DNA from: Caenorhabditis remanei
Lineage: Eukaryota > Nematoda > Chromadorea > Rhabditida > Rhabditidae
NCBI RefSeq assembly: GCF_010183535.1
Contig: NC_071330.1
Span: 17,341,717-17,405,716, forward strand
DNA length: 64,000 nt
Direction of reading: 5' to 3'
Positions 44,472-55,517 of the stretch are shown one piece after another. Position numbers and translations under genes: made by a program. The notes below the pieces were generated by a model that was not told where the DNA came from, ran no database searches, and was given only the letters and a program-made list of their open reading frames with translations. Positions within the stretch are counted from its first letter, which is position 1. Every line of letters begins with the position of its first letter.

Positions 44472-44496
44472 CACGTGGACACGTGTACTCCACGTG
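44472..44496. promoter_or_regulatory. Three CACGTG E-boxes within 25 bp
   Basis: CACGTG at 44,472, 44,480 and 44,491, arranged symmetrically so that the block is itself near-palindromic. CACGTG is the site of bHLH factors of the Myc/Max/MXL or HLH-30 type. It lies about 0.7 kb upstream of the F-box gene and may simply be a MITE end. Confidence 0.3.
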
Positions 44497-45077
44497 GCAA
44501 CAAGTAGTTTTCTGAAGTCGGTTGGCTTTCAGGGTTAGTTCTAATTTTAGCGTTGGTTGTTTAGCTTTTGTTTTGTAAGTTTTACGCTTATTCTTATTCT
44601 AATTTCTTGCAATAAACCTTATTTATTGTAAGAAACTGTGTATTTGTCGTCTTATTTTTATCCGGAACCTATCACCCCGTATTCATACGCGGCCAACTCT
44701 TGAATGTTTTTCATGTTTTTCTGTGTTTTTTTTTCGATCGAAAAAGGGCCGTTTTTGAACGTTGTGCTCATCAGAAATTTCAACAAAAAGCAGAGAAATA
44801 GGCATTATTGATTTTTCATAAAATAAATTCATGGAAATTGGTGAAATCCTTCTAAAACTCTTTTTTCGTGAGTTTTTTCAACCAATTACTGAGAATTCGT
44901 CGTTTTCTTGTTTTTAGAGGATAAATAATGAGTTCAGAATACGGAAAAAAAATTTTCATACTCTTTTGCTGTCGAAAAAATGCATTTGATCATTTTTAAA
45001 TAATCTAAGTTTTCTAGGTTTCAGTTTACCGATGTATTGTTTCATTTCTGATTAGGCTATGGTACTTCCTAAATTAC

Positions 45078-45101
45078 GCATTGGTGTTTGCGGACAATGC
45101 G
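45078..45101 (+). promoter_or_regulatory. Shared upstream motif GCATTGGTGTTTGCGGACA (copy 1)
   Basis: Located 108 bp before the F-box gene ATG. The same 19-mer occurs at 48,446, 0.1 kb before the mrpl-40-derived ATG of the RecQ copy. Each copy is preceded by GTACTTC and followed within about 60 bp by a pyrimidine stretch. Confidence 0.45.
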
Positions 45102-45208
45102 CCACACCTCACGCGCAGTAAACTTTCCACTCTTTATCCCTTTTTGCTGCATTTTCCACGAATTTCCACGAAAAAAATTGTATTTTTTCCAGAAAATCGC
45201 CTCAGAAA

Positions 45209-48200
45209 ATGTCAGAAATGCTGAAAACCAATCCGACCGCTCTCCTTGCATGTATTTTCTCCGAGTCTCGCCGTACCAAAAACGTCGAGGAGGCATTCAA
45301 AAACTTCCAAGAGGCAATCGGAGACGATGTAATTGAATACGTGGATTTCGAGTACTGGTTTAATCGAATTTATCAAGGAAATCTGGATTTCGATCATGAC
45401 AGAAGGTCAGTTTAGAAATAAATGCTGAAAAATCGGAACTGTTTGAATTTCAGTACCGATTCGCAGATGCTCACTCGCCCCGATTTGCAAATTGAAAGGC
45501 TCAATGAGATTGTCGGAAATCTGGATATTTCGCCTCAGAAAATGTCAGAAATGCTGAAAACCAATCCGACCGCTCTTCGCATTTGTATTTTCTACGTGTT
45601 TCGTCGTACCAAAAACGTCGAGGAGGCATTCGAAAACTTCTGTAAAACAGCCGGAGACGATGTAATTAAATACATGGATTTCAAGTACTGTTTTAATCGA
45701 TTTTATCAAGGAAATCTGGATTTCGATCATGACAGAAGGTCAGTTTAGAAATAAATGCTGAAAAATCGGAACCGTTTGAATTTCAGTACCGATTCGCAGA
45801 CGCTCACTCGCCCCGATTTGCAAATTGAAAGGCTCAATGAGATTGTCGGAAATCTGGATATTTCGCCTCAGAAAGTGTCCGAAATTCTGAAAACCAATCC
45901 GACCGCTCTTCGCATTTGTATTTTCTACGTGTTTCGCACTGGGTAACAGCGATGAACCTCGCGAAAGCGCGCTCTGTTGACACGAGAGCCGCGACGCCTC
46001 GAACGGAATAAGCCGCGACGCGGCCGGCGGCGCTCGGCGCGATGAAAAAGCTCCTTTCCTCAACTGAAAACGCAATAAGAAGGCGTTTTTTTCGAAGAAA
46101 AAGTCAAAATCAACTAGAATACCGTTTTCCTTTTTCATAAAACGTTATTTTGGACATATAGGCACTAAAAAATGCGAAAAAGACTAAGAATTTGAAAGAG
46201 ATTTGAGACAAGGAAAACTATGAGAATACTCACAACTAATGACATGTACAACACAAAACTTTCGAACAATATCAAATTTATTAAAAGAGTAAAATAAAAA
46301 CAAAGCAAAATTAGAGAAATAAGGAAAATTTACATTGAATTTCGAAGAAGCGTTGTTAAGGTGAATTTGAGCCGAAGATTCACAATTTCAGCTGCTGACA
46401 AGACGTTGAAGAAGAAATCTGAAAGTTTTATTCATAAATCTACGGGAAAACTGTCTAAACGGAAATAATACGTGGAAAAAATAACCTGAAAAGTTTCTCT
46501 TGACTTGTAGGCTGATTTTGTCCATTTTTCGCAGCATTAGTTGACTGAAAATAGATTTTTTTTTGGTTCTGTAATAATATTTTGAACGAATAACAAAGTA
46601 AATATACGAAAAGTCGGTTTTAAACGAGAAAAAATGAAGAAAATTAAACTTTTTTGATGAAAAAACGAGCTTCGCGGCTTATCACTTGAAGGGAGCCGCG
46701 ACGCGCACGCAACGCGTCTCTCTCGGTGTCGATTTACGAGAGGAATTTGAGGTTCATCGCTGTTACCCCGAGGTTTCTTCGAGAGAAAAACGTCGAGGAG
46801 GCATTCAAAAACTTCTGTAAAACAGCCGGAGACGATGTAATTAAATACATGGATTTCGAGTACTGGTTTAATCGAATTTATCAAGGAAATCTGGATTTCG
46901 ATCATGACAGAAGGTCAGTTTAGAAATAAATGCTGAAAAATCGGAACTGTTTGAATTTCAGTACCGATTCGCAGATGCTCACTCGCCCCGATTTGCAAAT
47001 GGAAAGGCTCAATGAGATTGTCGGAAATCTGGATATTTCGCCTCAGAAAGTGTCCGAAATTTTGAAAACCAATCCGACCGCTCTTCGCATTTGTATTTTC
47101 TCCGAGTTTCGTCGTACCAAAAACGTCGAGAAGGCATTCGAAAACTTCCAAGAGGCAATCGGAGACAATGTAATTGAATACGGCGATTTCGAGTACTGGT
47201 TCTATGGATTTTATCAAGGAAATCTGGATATCGATCATGACAGAAGGTCAGTTTAGAAATAAATGCTGAAATATTGGAACTTCTGAATTTCAGTACCGAT
47301 CCGAAGCAGCTCTCTCTCACCGACTTGCCAAATGAAATACTCAACGAGATTTTCGGAAATCTGGATATTCAGGACAGGTTGGAAAACTCAATTCTGTCGA
47401 AAAATAATTTATAAAAATGTCTTTGCAGGATCAATGTGCGAAAAGTTTCGCGAACGTTCGAGAAAGTTGTCGACAGGGTCAAAGAAGAATACGCGGATGT
47501 TTCAATTTATATTCGTAATAATCGAGAAATGGCAATTTCTCTTTGCAATCATTCTGCTTGTTACAAGAAGGGAAAGTGTGATTGCGTCGTTCCACATGAT
47601 TATGAGTCAATCAATCAGTTTAACATTGAACTGAGTGCTCTGTCGTCAATGCTAACCAACTCGAAATCTCCAATCAAAGAGTTTGTTATTTCAATCAAGC
47701 GTCCCGAGATTATGCCAAAATTCATCGAATCACTTTGCAAAGACGTCAGTCCAATATTCTATGCGAGATTTGTTTGGCTAGATTTAGAAGACGATGATAT
47801 TCTCATTCCAATTCTCTCGCTATTCAAGCCTGGAGTACTCGAAGAATTTTCCCTGGATGAACCCCAACTCGACGACGATATGTTTGCTAAACTTGCCGAA
47901 ACGGATCAATTCAAACAATTGACACACTTTTCTTACTCGCAATTGTTTCCTCTTTCACAAATCAAACAACTATCTCATTTGTCCATGTTTGACATAACAA
48001 TGGACCATGTTTCGGCAGAAGACGTTGTGATCATTCGAGATGTGAGTTGATACTTGTTTCCTTCTAAAATCAATCGATATGTTTTCAGGTTCTCTTGCAG
48101 TTTGTGAATCTCAAACGTGGCTGCATTGAGATCAGTGATATGGACCTTTCTGAAATTCGAGCAGTGCTCAGAAATGACGATAACTCCGACGACAACGATG

Positions 48201-48322
48201 ACGACTCCGTGGAATTCTCTTATCTTTATCCTATTCCGGATTCTGATAAATCACTCCGTATAGAACATATATATATAGACATATATAGTGAAGGAATTTC
48301 CGCGTATTTTGTAAATAATTAG
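45209..48322 (+). CDS. F-box/FTH protein with tandemly amplified HTH modules
   Basis: Exons 45209-45405, 45454-45738, 45787-45942 + 46773-46913 (split by a transposon), 46962-47246, 47294-47377, 47429-48041 and 48089-48322. The first exon gives a Mos1-type HTH module as in FBXA proteins (TALLACIFSESRRTKNVEEA ... DFEYWFNRIYQGNLDFDHDR). It is followed by three further modules, each a degenerate F-box-like stub (LTRPDLQIERLNEIVGNLDI) plus another HTH. Exon 5 has the better F-box (LSLTDLPNEILNEIFGNLDI); exons 6-7 are the FTH/DUF38 region (ISIKRPEIMPKFIESL). F-box proteins bring substrates to SCF ubiquitin ligases; FBXA genes evolve fast in Caenorhabditis. The unit is 333 bp (285 exon + 48 intron). 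All phases agree if the transposon is removed as an intron. Confidence 0.75.
45941..46768. mobile_element. 828-bp non-autonomous DNA transposon inside an F-box exon
   Basis: The terminal inverted repeats are GGGTAACAGCGATGAACCTC and its exact complement at the right end. Subterminal GCCGCGACGC words occur in both halves. No transposase ORF. No clear target duplication could be read because the flanking exon copies have diverged. The left terminus contributes GTAACA, a usable splice donor; an AG lies 3-4 bp beyond the right terminus. Confidence 0.8.
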
Positions 48323-48445
48323 TTTAGCTTTTTTGAATTGCATTTTGTTGTAAAGTGGTTCTGGAATATAAATATAATTGTGATAGTTCATTTATAACCA
48401 TAGCATGGTTCATTTATAACCAGGGCACTGTACTTCACAAAGTCC

Positions 48446-48470
48446 GCATTGGTGTTTGCGGACATTACGC
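48446..48470 (+). promoter_or_regulatory. Shared upstream motif GCATTGGTGTTTGCGGACA (copy 2)
   Basis: Exact match over the 19-mer to the element at 45,078. It stands about 105 bp before the ATG-containing mrpl-40-derived exon. The spacing to the ATG is nearly equal in the two genes, which suggests a duplicated core promoter. Confidence 0.45.
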
Positions 48471-48551
48471 ACATTGCCCAGCCTCATTCCTCACTTTCTT
48501 CCTCCAATTAAATCAAATTTTTCAGAGAAACTGGAAATTCGATTCGATTTT

Positions 48552-48676
48552 CAGAAATGAGTCTTCAATATCGCGCGACTCTCTCTTCTCCCAACCCGCT
48601 CCCTACATCAAACAATTCCAAAGGCATCGTCGGTCTTCATGAAAAGACAGAAGAAAATTGATCCGGAGGTGAGAAA
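48552..48676 (+). pseudogene. Duplicated first exon of mrpl-40
   Basis: Matches 28,778-28,905 from AAATGAGTCTTC through CTTCATGAAAAGACAGAAG to the donor and first intron bases (GTGAGAAAAT). A 5-bp deletion after ATGAGTCTTC shifts the frame, so the mitochondrial presequence is lost from the original ATG. The internal ATG at 48,639 (MKRQKKIDPE) is in frame with the following RecQ exon. Confidence 0.85.
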
Positions 48677-50142
48677 ATCAGAAAACTAGTATTAATTTCT
48701 AATTATTATTTTTCTAGATCGAGAGAAAAATCGAATTAAAAACCAGCGAAGACTCTGACGTCGTTCTCGACAGATGGGATCGTGATGGATTCTCTTGGTC
48801 ACAAGAAGCCAATGATATTCTCAGTAACAAGTTCCATCTTGAGACCTTCCGACCACTCCAACGCGCCGCAATCAACGCAGTGATGAGTAAAGAGGACGCT
48901 GTTGTGATTCTCAGTACAGGCGGTGGCAAAAGTCTCTGTTATCAGCTACCGGCACTTCTGGCCAAGGGTCTGACTCTTGTAGTGTCTTCATTAGTCTCTC
49001 TGGTCGAGGATCAGATTCTACAACTCAGAAAGTTGGGAATCGATGCGTCGAGTTTGAATGCAAACACTTCGAAAGAGGAGGCGAAACGAGTGGAAGAGGC
49101 GATCACTCGTAATGATTCAGAATTCCGTTTATTGTATGTCACACCTGAGAAGCTCGCGAAAAGTAAACGAATGATGAATAAATTGGAGAAATCGTTGGCT
49201 GTCGGATTCTTGAAATTGATTGCGATTGACGAGGTGCATTGTTGCTCGCAGTGGGGACACGATTTCAGAACTGATTATGGATTTTTGAATGTGTTGAAGA
49301 GACAGTTCAAGTGAGTAGGCTCCCATTCATACTTTTCAATTCTCCCACGTTTTTAGAGGTGTCCCAATCCTTGGTCTCACCGCAACAGCCATCAGTAATG
49401 TGCTTGATGACGTCAAGGATATGTTAGGAATTCAAGCAGCTTTAGTATTCCGTGCTGGTTTCAATCGTTCCAATTTGAAATATCAAGTTCTTCCAAAGAA
49501 AGGAAACGAAGACGAGTGTGTAGAAGAGATCGCCGCTATCATCAAAAAGCGATTTTCGGGAGAAACTGGAATTATCTATTGCTTGTCTAGAAATGACTGT
49601 GAGAAGGTGGCGAAGTCACTGAAGGCACAAGGAATACGTGCAAAACATTATCACGCTTATATGGAACCAAATGATCGAAGCGCTTGGCAACGGATGGGGA
49701 AACGAAGAGTATAGATGTCAGTGAAGAAGCCAAGGCGGCGGTGAAGATTATCGAAGGTAGGTTGAATTCAGAAACTTATGAAACTACTAAGCATCATTTT
49801 CCAGAAAATCTAAACTCTGCGAAAGACGGAAGTGGCCGAATCACTGGCAACAAACTCGTCGAGCTTCTAGCCAAAAGGTTGAAAGGGAAACGATCACGAG
49901 AATTTTGTGAGCGACTAATCGTCTTCCTTCTCCTCGAATCATATCTTCAGGAAGATTTCCATTATACTGTATACTCGGTTATCAGTTATGTAGTCGTTGG
50001 ATCCAAGTGGAGAGTGTATAATGGACGGGATGAGATCCTAATGACAGTGGATGATGAGAAAGGATCGGTTTCTGCTGCTTCAAGTATAAAGAGTCGAAAG
50101 AGGAAGGCTGTGATCAGCTCAGACGAAGATGCAATTTCATAA
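48639..50142 (+). pseudogene. RecQ helicase (RECQL1-type) with internal deletion
   Basis: Exon 1 (48639-48668) comes from mrpl-40; exon 2 48718-49310 and exon 3 from 49357. Motif 0 region FRPLQRAAINAV, Walker A STGGGKSLCYQLPA, DEVH box AIDEVHCCSQWGHDF, motif III LGLTATA and motif IV GIIYCLSRNDC are present. After HAYMEPNDRSAW the frame meets a stop (ends 49,714), and motifs V and VI plus the zinc-binding segment are missing. An RQC-like C-terminal part follows in another frame from about 49,684 (VSEEAKAAVKIIE) with an intron near 49,757-49,804 and an Arg/Lys/Ser tail ending at 50,142. About half of the second RecA lobe is lost, so helicase activity is not expected; a truncated protein could still be made. 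Confidence 0.8.
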
Positions 50143-50269
50143 TTTTAATAAAGTTTTAACATTTTCTCACTTTTTTAAAATGTGAATAACTCGAAAACGG
50201 TTCTTTCCACCCGGTTTTATATCTTTCTTTTTTTCTTTTTGTTATTTTTAAACCATTTTTGTTTCCAGA

Positions 50270-50995
50270 ATGCCTACAATCCGCTCGAATCTCAGCATCC
50301 CTCTAACCCATCTGAATCGAATCGACGATGTCCGTATGGAGACGGACGACGTTGAGAAGAGAAGTGAGACGACGTTCCGCCCACTATGCGTGAAATGTGG
50401 TGTTTTTGGAGCACAAGATGGATCAGGATATGCCGAATTTGGAAACACTAGAGTCTTGGCACAAATGTATGAAAAAGAACATCTCACTTCAGTTAACAAT
50501 TGTATAATTTCAGTACAATTGTATAATTTCAGTATCTTCTCTGTCTGCAGTCATTTTCGTCAATAAATATCCTGGAAAAGTGATTGATATCGAAGTGACC
50601 GTTCTCTCGGACGATCGAGGTGTTCTGTCAACAGCTCTCACCGCTGTCACTCTCGGTTTGGCTCATTCTGGAATAGAACATATGGGACTGACAGCTAGCG
50701 CTCATGTGGCATTAAGGTAGCTGAATTTACTGAATTATTTCCCATGAAAACAATATTTTTCAGATCAAACGGCGATTATATCACCGACCCAAGCACATCT
50801 GAAGCAGAGGACGCCATCGGCGGAGTGACTTTCGCGTTCGTCCCAAATCTCGGGCAAACAACATGTGTAAATCTATACGGACGGATTCCTCTGAAAGCCA
50901 CGTCACCACTTTTGGAATTCGCGAGACAACGAGCGATTGCACTGGTTCCGGCGATTCACAAAGCGGTGGTGAACAGTGTAAAGGAGAGGGAATAA
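50270..50995 (+). pseudogene. exos-4.2-like (MTR3, exosome RNase PH fold), copy 1, broken
   Basis: Exon 1 (50270-50466) encodes MPTIRSNLSIPLTHLNRIDD... and the GSGYAEFGNTRVLAQ strand typical of RNase PH exosome subunits. The 5' two fifths of exon 2 is deleted and replaced by a duplicated intron end (ACAATTGTATAATTTCAG twice), so the remnant (50533-50716) is out of phase. Exon 3 (50764-50995, SNGDYITDPSTSEAEDAIGG) is intact. Compared with copy 2 at 54,407, roughly 110 bp of coding sequence is missing. Confidence 0.8.
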
Positions 50996-51293
50996 TGGGA
51001 AGAGTGCAAGCGCGCCCCAGTGAACAATGCAGAGATTCCTCGTCTCGACTGAGTAAATAAGTGTCTTAGTCATTCCGCTGTTGATTTTATGCCTTTTTCT
51101 TCTTCTCGTTGTGTTATTTGTTACCTCCATTTCTACTATATTTTCGATAAATTCATTTCTTTCTCTTTTTGAATTGTTTTCTCTGTGTTATTCCGTTCAA
51201 AATTGTCGTCTAATACCTTTTTAATTACTCTCTCTGAATTCCTTCTTTTTACTACTCAATCTTCAGTCATCTTCCACTTCATTTCCCTTCGAA

Positions 51294-52599
51294 GATGATC
51301 ATCTTGGAGCAGAACAACAGAATCATCATCGAGCTTCTCGAGCAGAAGTAGGCAAATGCGAAAGAAGGGTGAGTCCGCATTAAAAGTGTTCTGAAAATTG
51401 AAACAATAATTTCAGTGCGAAACCAGAATCAGTCAACGTCACATTCGCCGATTTCGACGGTGTTCTATATAAAGTGTCGAATCCGGATGGTGTGAAGACA
51501 AGAATCATTGTAAGAAAATTCTTTAGAAAGAAAGGAGAATTTCGAAATGCAATGAAGTTCTCAACGCGTGATTTATGTCTCTGTTTAACCCTGCGAACCG
51601 AAAAAAGAAAGTCGTTCAGGCGTGTTTGTATGAAAATCTACTGGAAATCTCGAAATTCAACTTGTTTTCTCATAATTTGTTATTTCAATCAAAGTCTTCT
51701 GAAAGTTACAAGAGATCTCGACTTTTCAAGTTAAAAAATCACAATATTTTCATATTTTCAGCTCAGCATTGCACTCAAATTCTAAGCAGAACTTCAACAA
51801 CACGGTGCCGATGATGTAAGTAATCGTTCTCTAGCCATTCCAATAATCGCTTTCATATTTTCAGTTACTTCGAAAAATCTACGGCGGACACATGCGCGCG
51901 ACACCCGAATCCGGCGGATTCAATGTGACGCTGGAATACGATTTGAGTGCTCTGCCTGGCAATACGTCAGAATTGGTGCAGAAGGCGTCGGCATTGAAGC
52001 GAAACTGTTTCGCATCGGTATTCGAGAAGTATTTCGAATTCCAGGAGGCTGGACAAGAAGGACACAAAAGGGCTGTGATAAACTATCGAGAGGATGAGAC
52101 AATGTGAGTTGGCACAATCATTTTTTCAGAACGAATTCATAGTTTTTTTAGGTATATTGAAGCGAAGGCGGATCGTGTCACCGTTATCTTCAGTACAGTT
52201 TTCAAAGACGCCGACGATGTGATTATTGGAAAAGTGTTCCTTCAGGAATTCCGTGAAGGACGTAAAGCGAGTCAAACGGCGCCAGCGGTGCTCTATTCAC
52301 TCGGGGAGCCCCCGTTGGAGTTGAAGGATTTGCCAGGAGCACGAGTTGGTGACAATGTTGGATACATAACATTTGTACTGTTCCCGAGACACACCAACAA
52401 GAAGACCCGAGACAATGCGATCGATTTGATTCATTCATTCCGTGACTACCTTCACTATCATATCAAGTGCTCGAAAGTCTATCTCCATACCAGGATGCGC
52501 GCGAAGACTACCGACTTTTTGAAGGTGTTGAATCGGGCTCGCCCAGAAGTGAAAGGAGAGAAGAAGACGTTCCACGGAAGAACATTCCAGACTCAGTAA
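51294..52599 (+). pseudogene. arx-4-like (ARPC2, Arp2/3 subunit 2), copy 1, two nonsense codons
   Basis: Five exons, 51294-51368, 51416-51509, 51762-51815, 51865-52103 and 52152-52599, reconstruct almost all of ARPC2 ([76 protein letters not shown]). ARPC2 helps Arp2/3 bind the side of the mother actin filament. TAG at 51,349-51,351 replaces the Phe codon present in copy 2, and TAA at 51,783-51,785 interrupts exon 3. Splice sites are intact. The functional gene is presumably elsewhere. Confidence 0.85.
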
Positions 52600-52911
52600 A
52601 TACTCAATTTCCTCCGTTTTCCAATGTTTTTATCGCTTTAAACTCCCCATATTTATTGTATCCTACATTTTTTCTAATCTATGAGGTTCGTGATCTATAT
52701 CGTACATTATTCATGAATTTGTGTTTAGTATCTTTTTATTAGTACCCGATTAAGGAAATAGTTGTGCAATGGGTTCAAAAGAATCGGGAGAAAAAGGATA
52801 ATTAAAATGCAAACATTGTGAATCACTGGCTCCATTGAGAGATCAAATTATTGAGCTGCATTACAAGCTCTGCTCTTTCATTGAGCAAGTCGAATGTCTG
52901 AAAATTCGTGT
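52600..52911. other. 3' flank of arx-4 copy 1 and unassigned sequence
   Basis: AT-rich 3' sequence to about 52,745. Then 52,750-52,910 has a short open stretch (GAGATCAAATTATTGAGCTG) without splice support, ending where the kinesin fragment begins on the other strand. Confidence 0.5.
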
Positions 52912-54041
<1,130 letters not shown>

Positions 54042-54406
54042 TTTAGCTGGAATTTATCAAGATGTGTGAATTTGAGTGGAACATTGTATAAAACACGGTC
54101 TCCTAGGATGATTTTAGGGGAAGATTACGTCATCAAACGTGGAATGTCACGAAAAATGAAAAATTACAAAAAATTCACACGTGAGGCCGCGCGCTTTGGA
54201 ACTGTTGCGCTTTGGAACTGTAACGTTTTGGAACTCTTTTAACGGTGCTAGATGATTAGCCTTAATTTCATAATTTTAATAAAGCTTTAACATTTTCTCA
54301 CTGTTTTTCTGTGAATAACGGTGCTTTCCACCCGGTTTTATATCTTTCTTTGCTTCTTTTACTTTTTACCTTTTTTGTTATTTTGTTCACCATTTTTGTT
54401 TCCAGA

Positions 54407-55223
54407 ATGCCTACAATCCGCTCGAATCTCAGCATCCCTCTAACCCATCTGAATCGAATCGACGATGTCCGTATGGAGACGGACGACGTTGAGAAGAGAA
54501 GTGAGACGACGTTCCGCCCACTATGCGTGAAATGTGGTGTTTTTGGAGCACAAGATGGATCAGGATATGCCGAATTCGGAAACACTAGAGTCTTGGCACA
54601 AATGTATGAAAAAGAACATCTCACTTCAGTTTACAAATCTATAATTTCAGTACGGGTCCCGAAGGAGACGGCAAATGAGAAGAGGCGCATGCAAAAGTGA
54701 CGATTACACTGAAAGGAGTAGAAAACGAGACGAAAGTCGCCGAGTTTCGTGCTGAGTTGACATCTTCTCTGTCTGCAGTCATTTTCGTCAACAAATATCC
54801 TGGAAAAGTGATTGATATCGAAGTGACCGTTCTCTCGGACGATGGAGGTGTTCTGTCAACAGCTATCATCGCTGTCACTCTCGCTTTGGCTCATTCTGGA
54901 ATAGAACATATGGGATTGACAGCTAGCGCTCATGTGGCATTAAGGTAGCTGAATTTACTGAATTATTTCCCATGAAAACGTTATTTTTCAGATCAAACGG
55001 CGATTATATCACCGACCCAAGCACATCTGAAGCAGAGGACGCCATCGGCGGAGTGACTTTCGCGTTCGTCCCAAATCTCGGGCAAACAACATGTGTAAAT
55101 CTATACGGACGGATTCCTCTGAAAGCCACGTCACCACTTCTGGAATTCGCGAGACAACGAGCGATTGCATTGGTTCCGGCGATTCACAAAGCGGTGGTGA
55201 ACAGTGTAAAGGAGAGAAAATAA
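54407..55223 (+). pseudogene. exos-4.2-like (MTR3), copy 2, one nonsense codon
   Basis: Exons 54407-54603, 54651-54944 and 54992-55223 join in phase and give a full RNase PH-fold exosome subunit (MPTIRSNLSIPLTHLNRIDD; AEFRAELTSSLSAVIFVNKY; ALAHSGIEHMGLTASAHVAL; RQRAIALVPAIHKAVVNSVK). The only lesion I see is TGA at 54,676-54,678, where the context GDGK-stop-EEAHAK implies an ancestral TGG (Trp). MTR3 is a structural subunit of the RNA exosome ring. With a single TGA, low read-through expression cannot be excluded, but loss of function is the simpler reading. Confidence 0.8.
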
Positions 55224-55517
55224 TGGGAAGAGTGCAAGCGCGCCCCAGTGAACTATGCAGAGATTCCTCGACTGAGTAAATAAGTGTCTTAGTCATTCCG
55301 CTGTTGATTTTATGCCTTTTTCTTCTTCTCGTTGTGTTATTTGTTACCTCCATTTCTACTATATTTTCGATAAATTCATTTCTTTCTCTTTTTGAATCGT
55401 TTTCTCAGTGTTATTCCGTTCAAAATTGTCGTCTAATACCTTTTTAATTACTCTCTCTGAATTCCTTCTTTTTACTACTAAATCTTCAGTCATCTTCCAC
55501 TTCATTTCCCTTCAAAG

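Larger units (their letters stand above)
44050..45208. other. Gene-free interval before the F-box gene
   Basis: 44,050-44,455 is the 3' region shared with 41,850-42,250, including a family B MITE. 44,472-44,496 has three CACGTG hexamers. 44,560-44,650 is AT-rich with AATAAA-like words. From about 45,070 the putative F-box promoter begins, with GCATTGGTGTTTGCGGACA. No exon seen. Confidence 0.6.

Noticed and set aside
54676..54678. Selenocysteine recoding of the TGA in exos-4.2 copy 2
   Set aside because: Context implies Trp, MTR3 has no selenocysteine, and no SECIS-like hairpin was noticed downstream; mutation is simpler.
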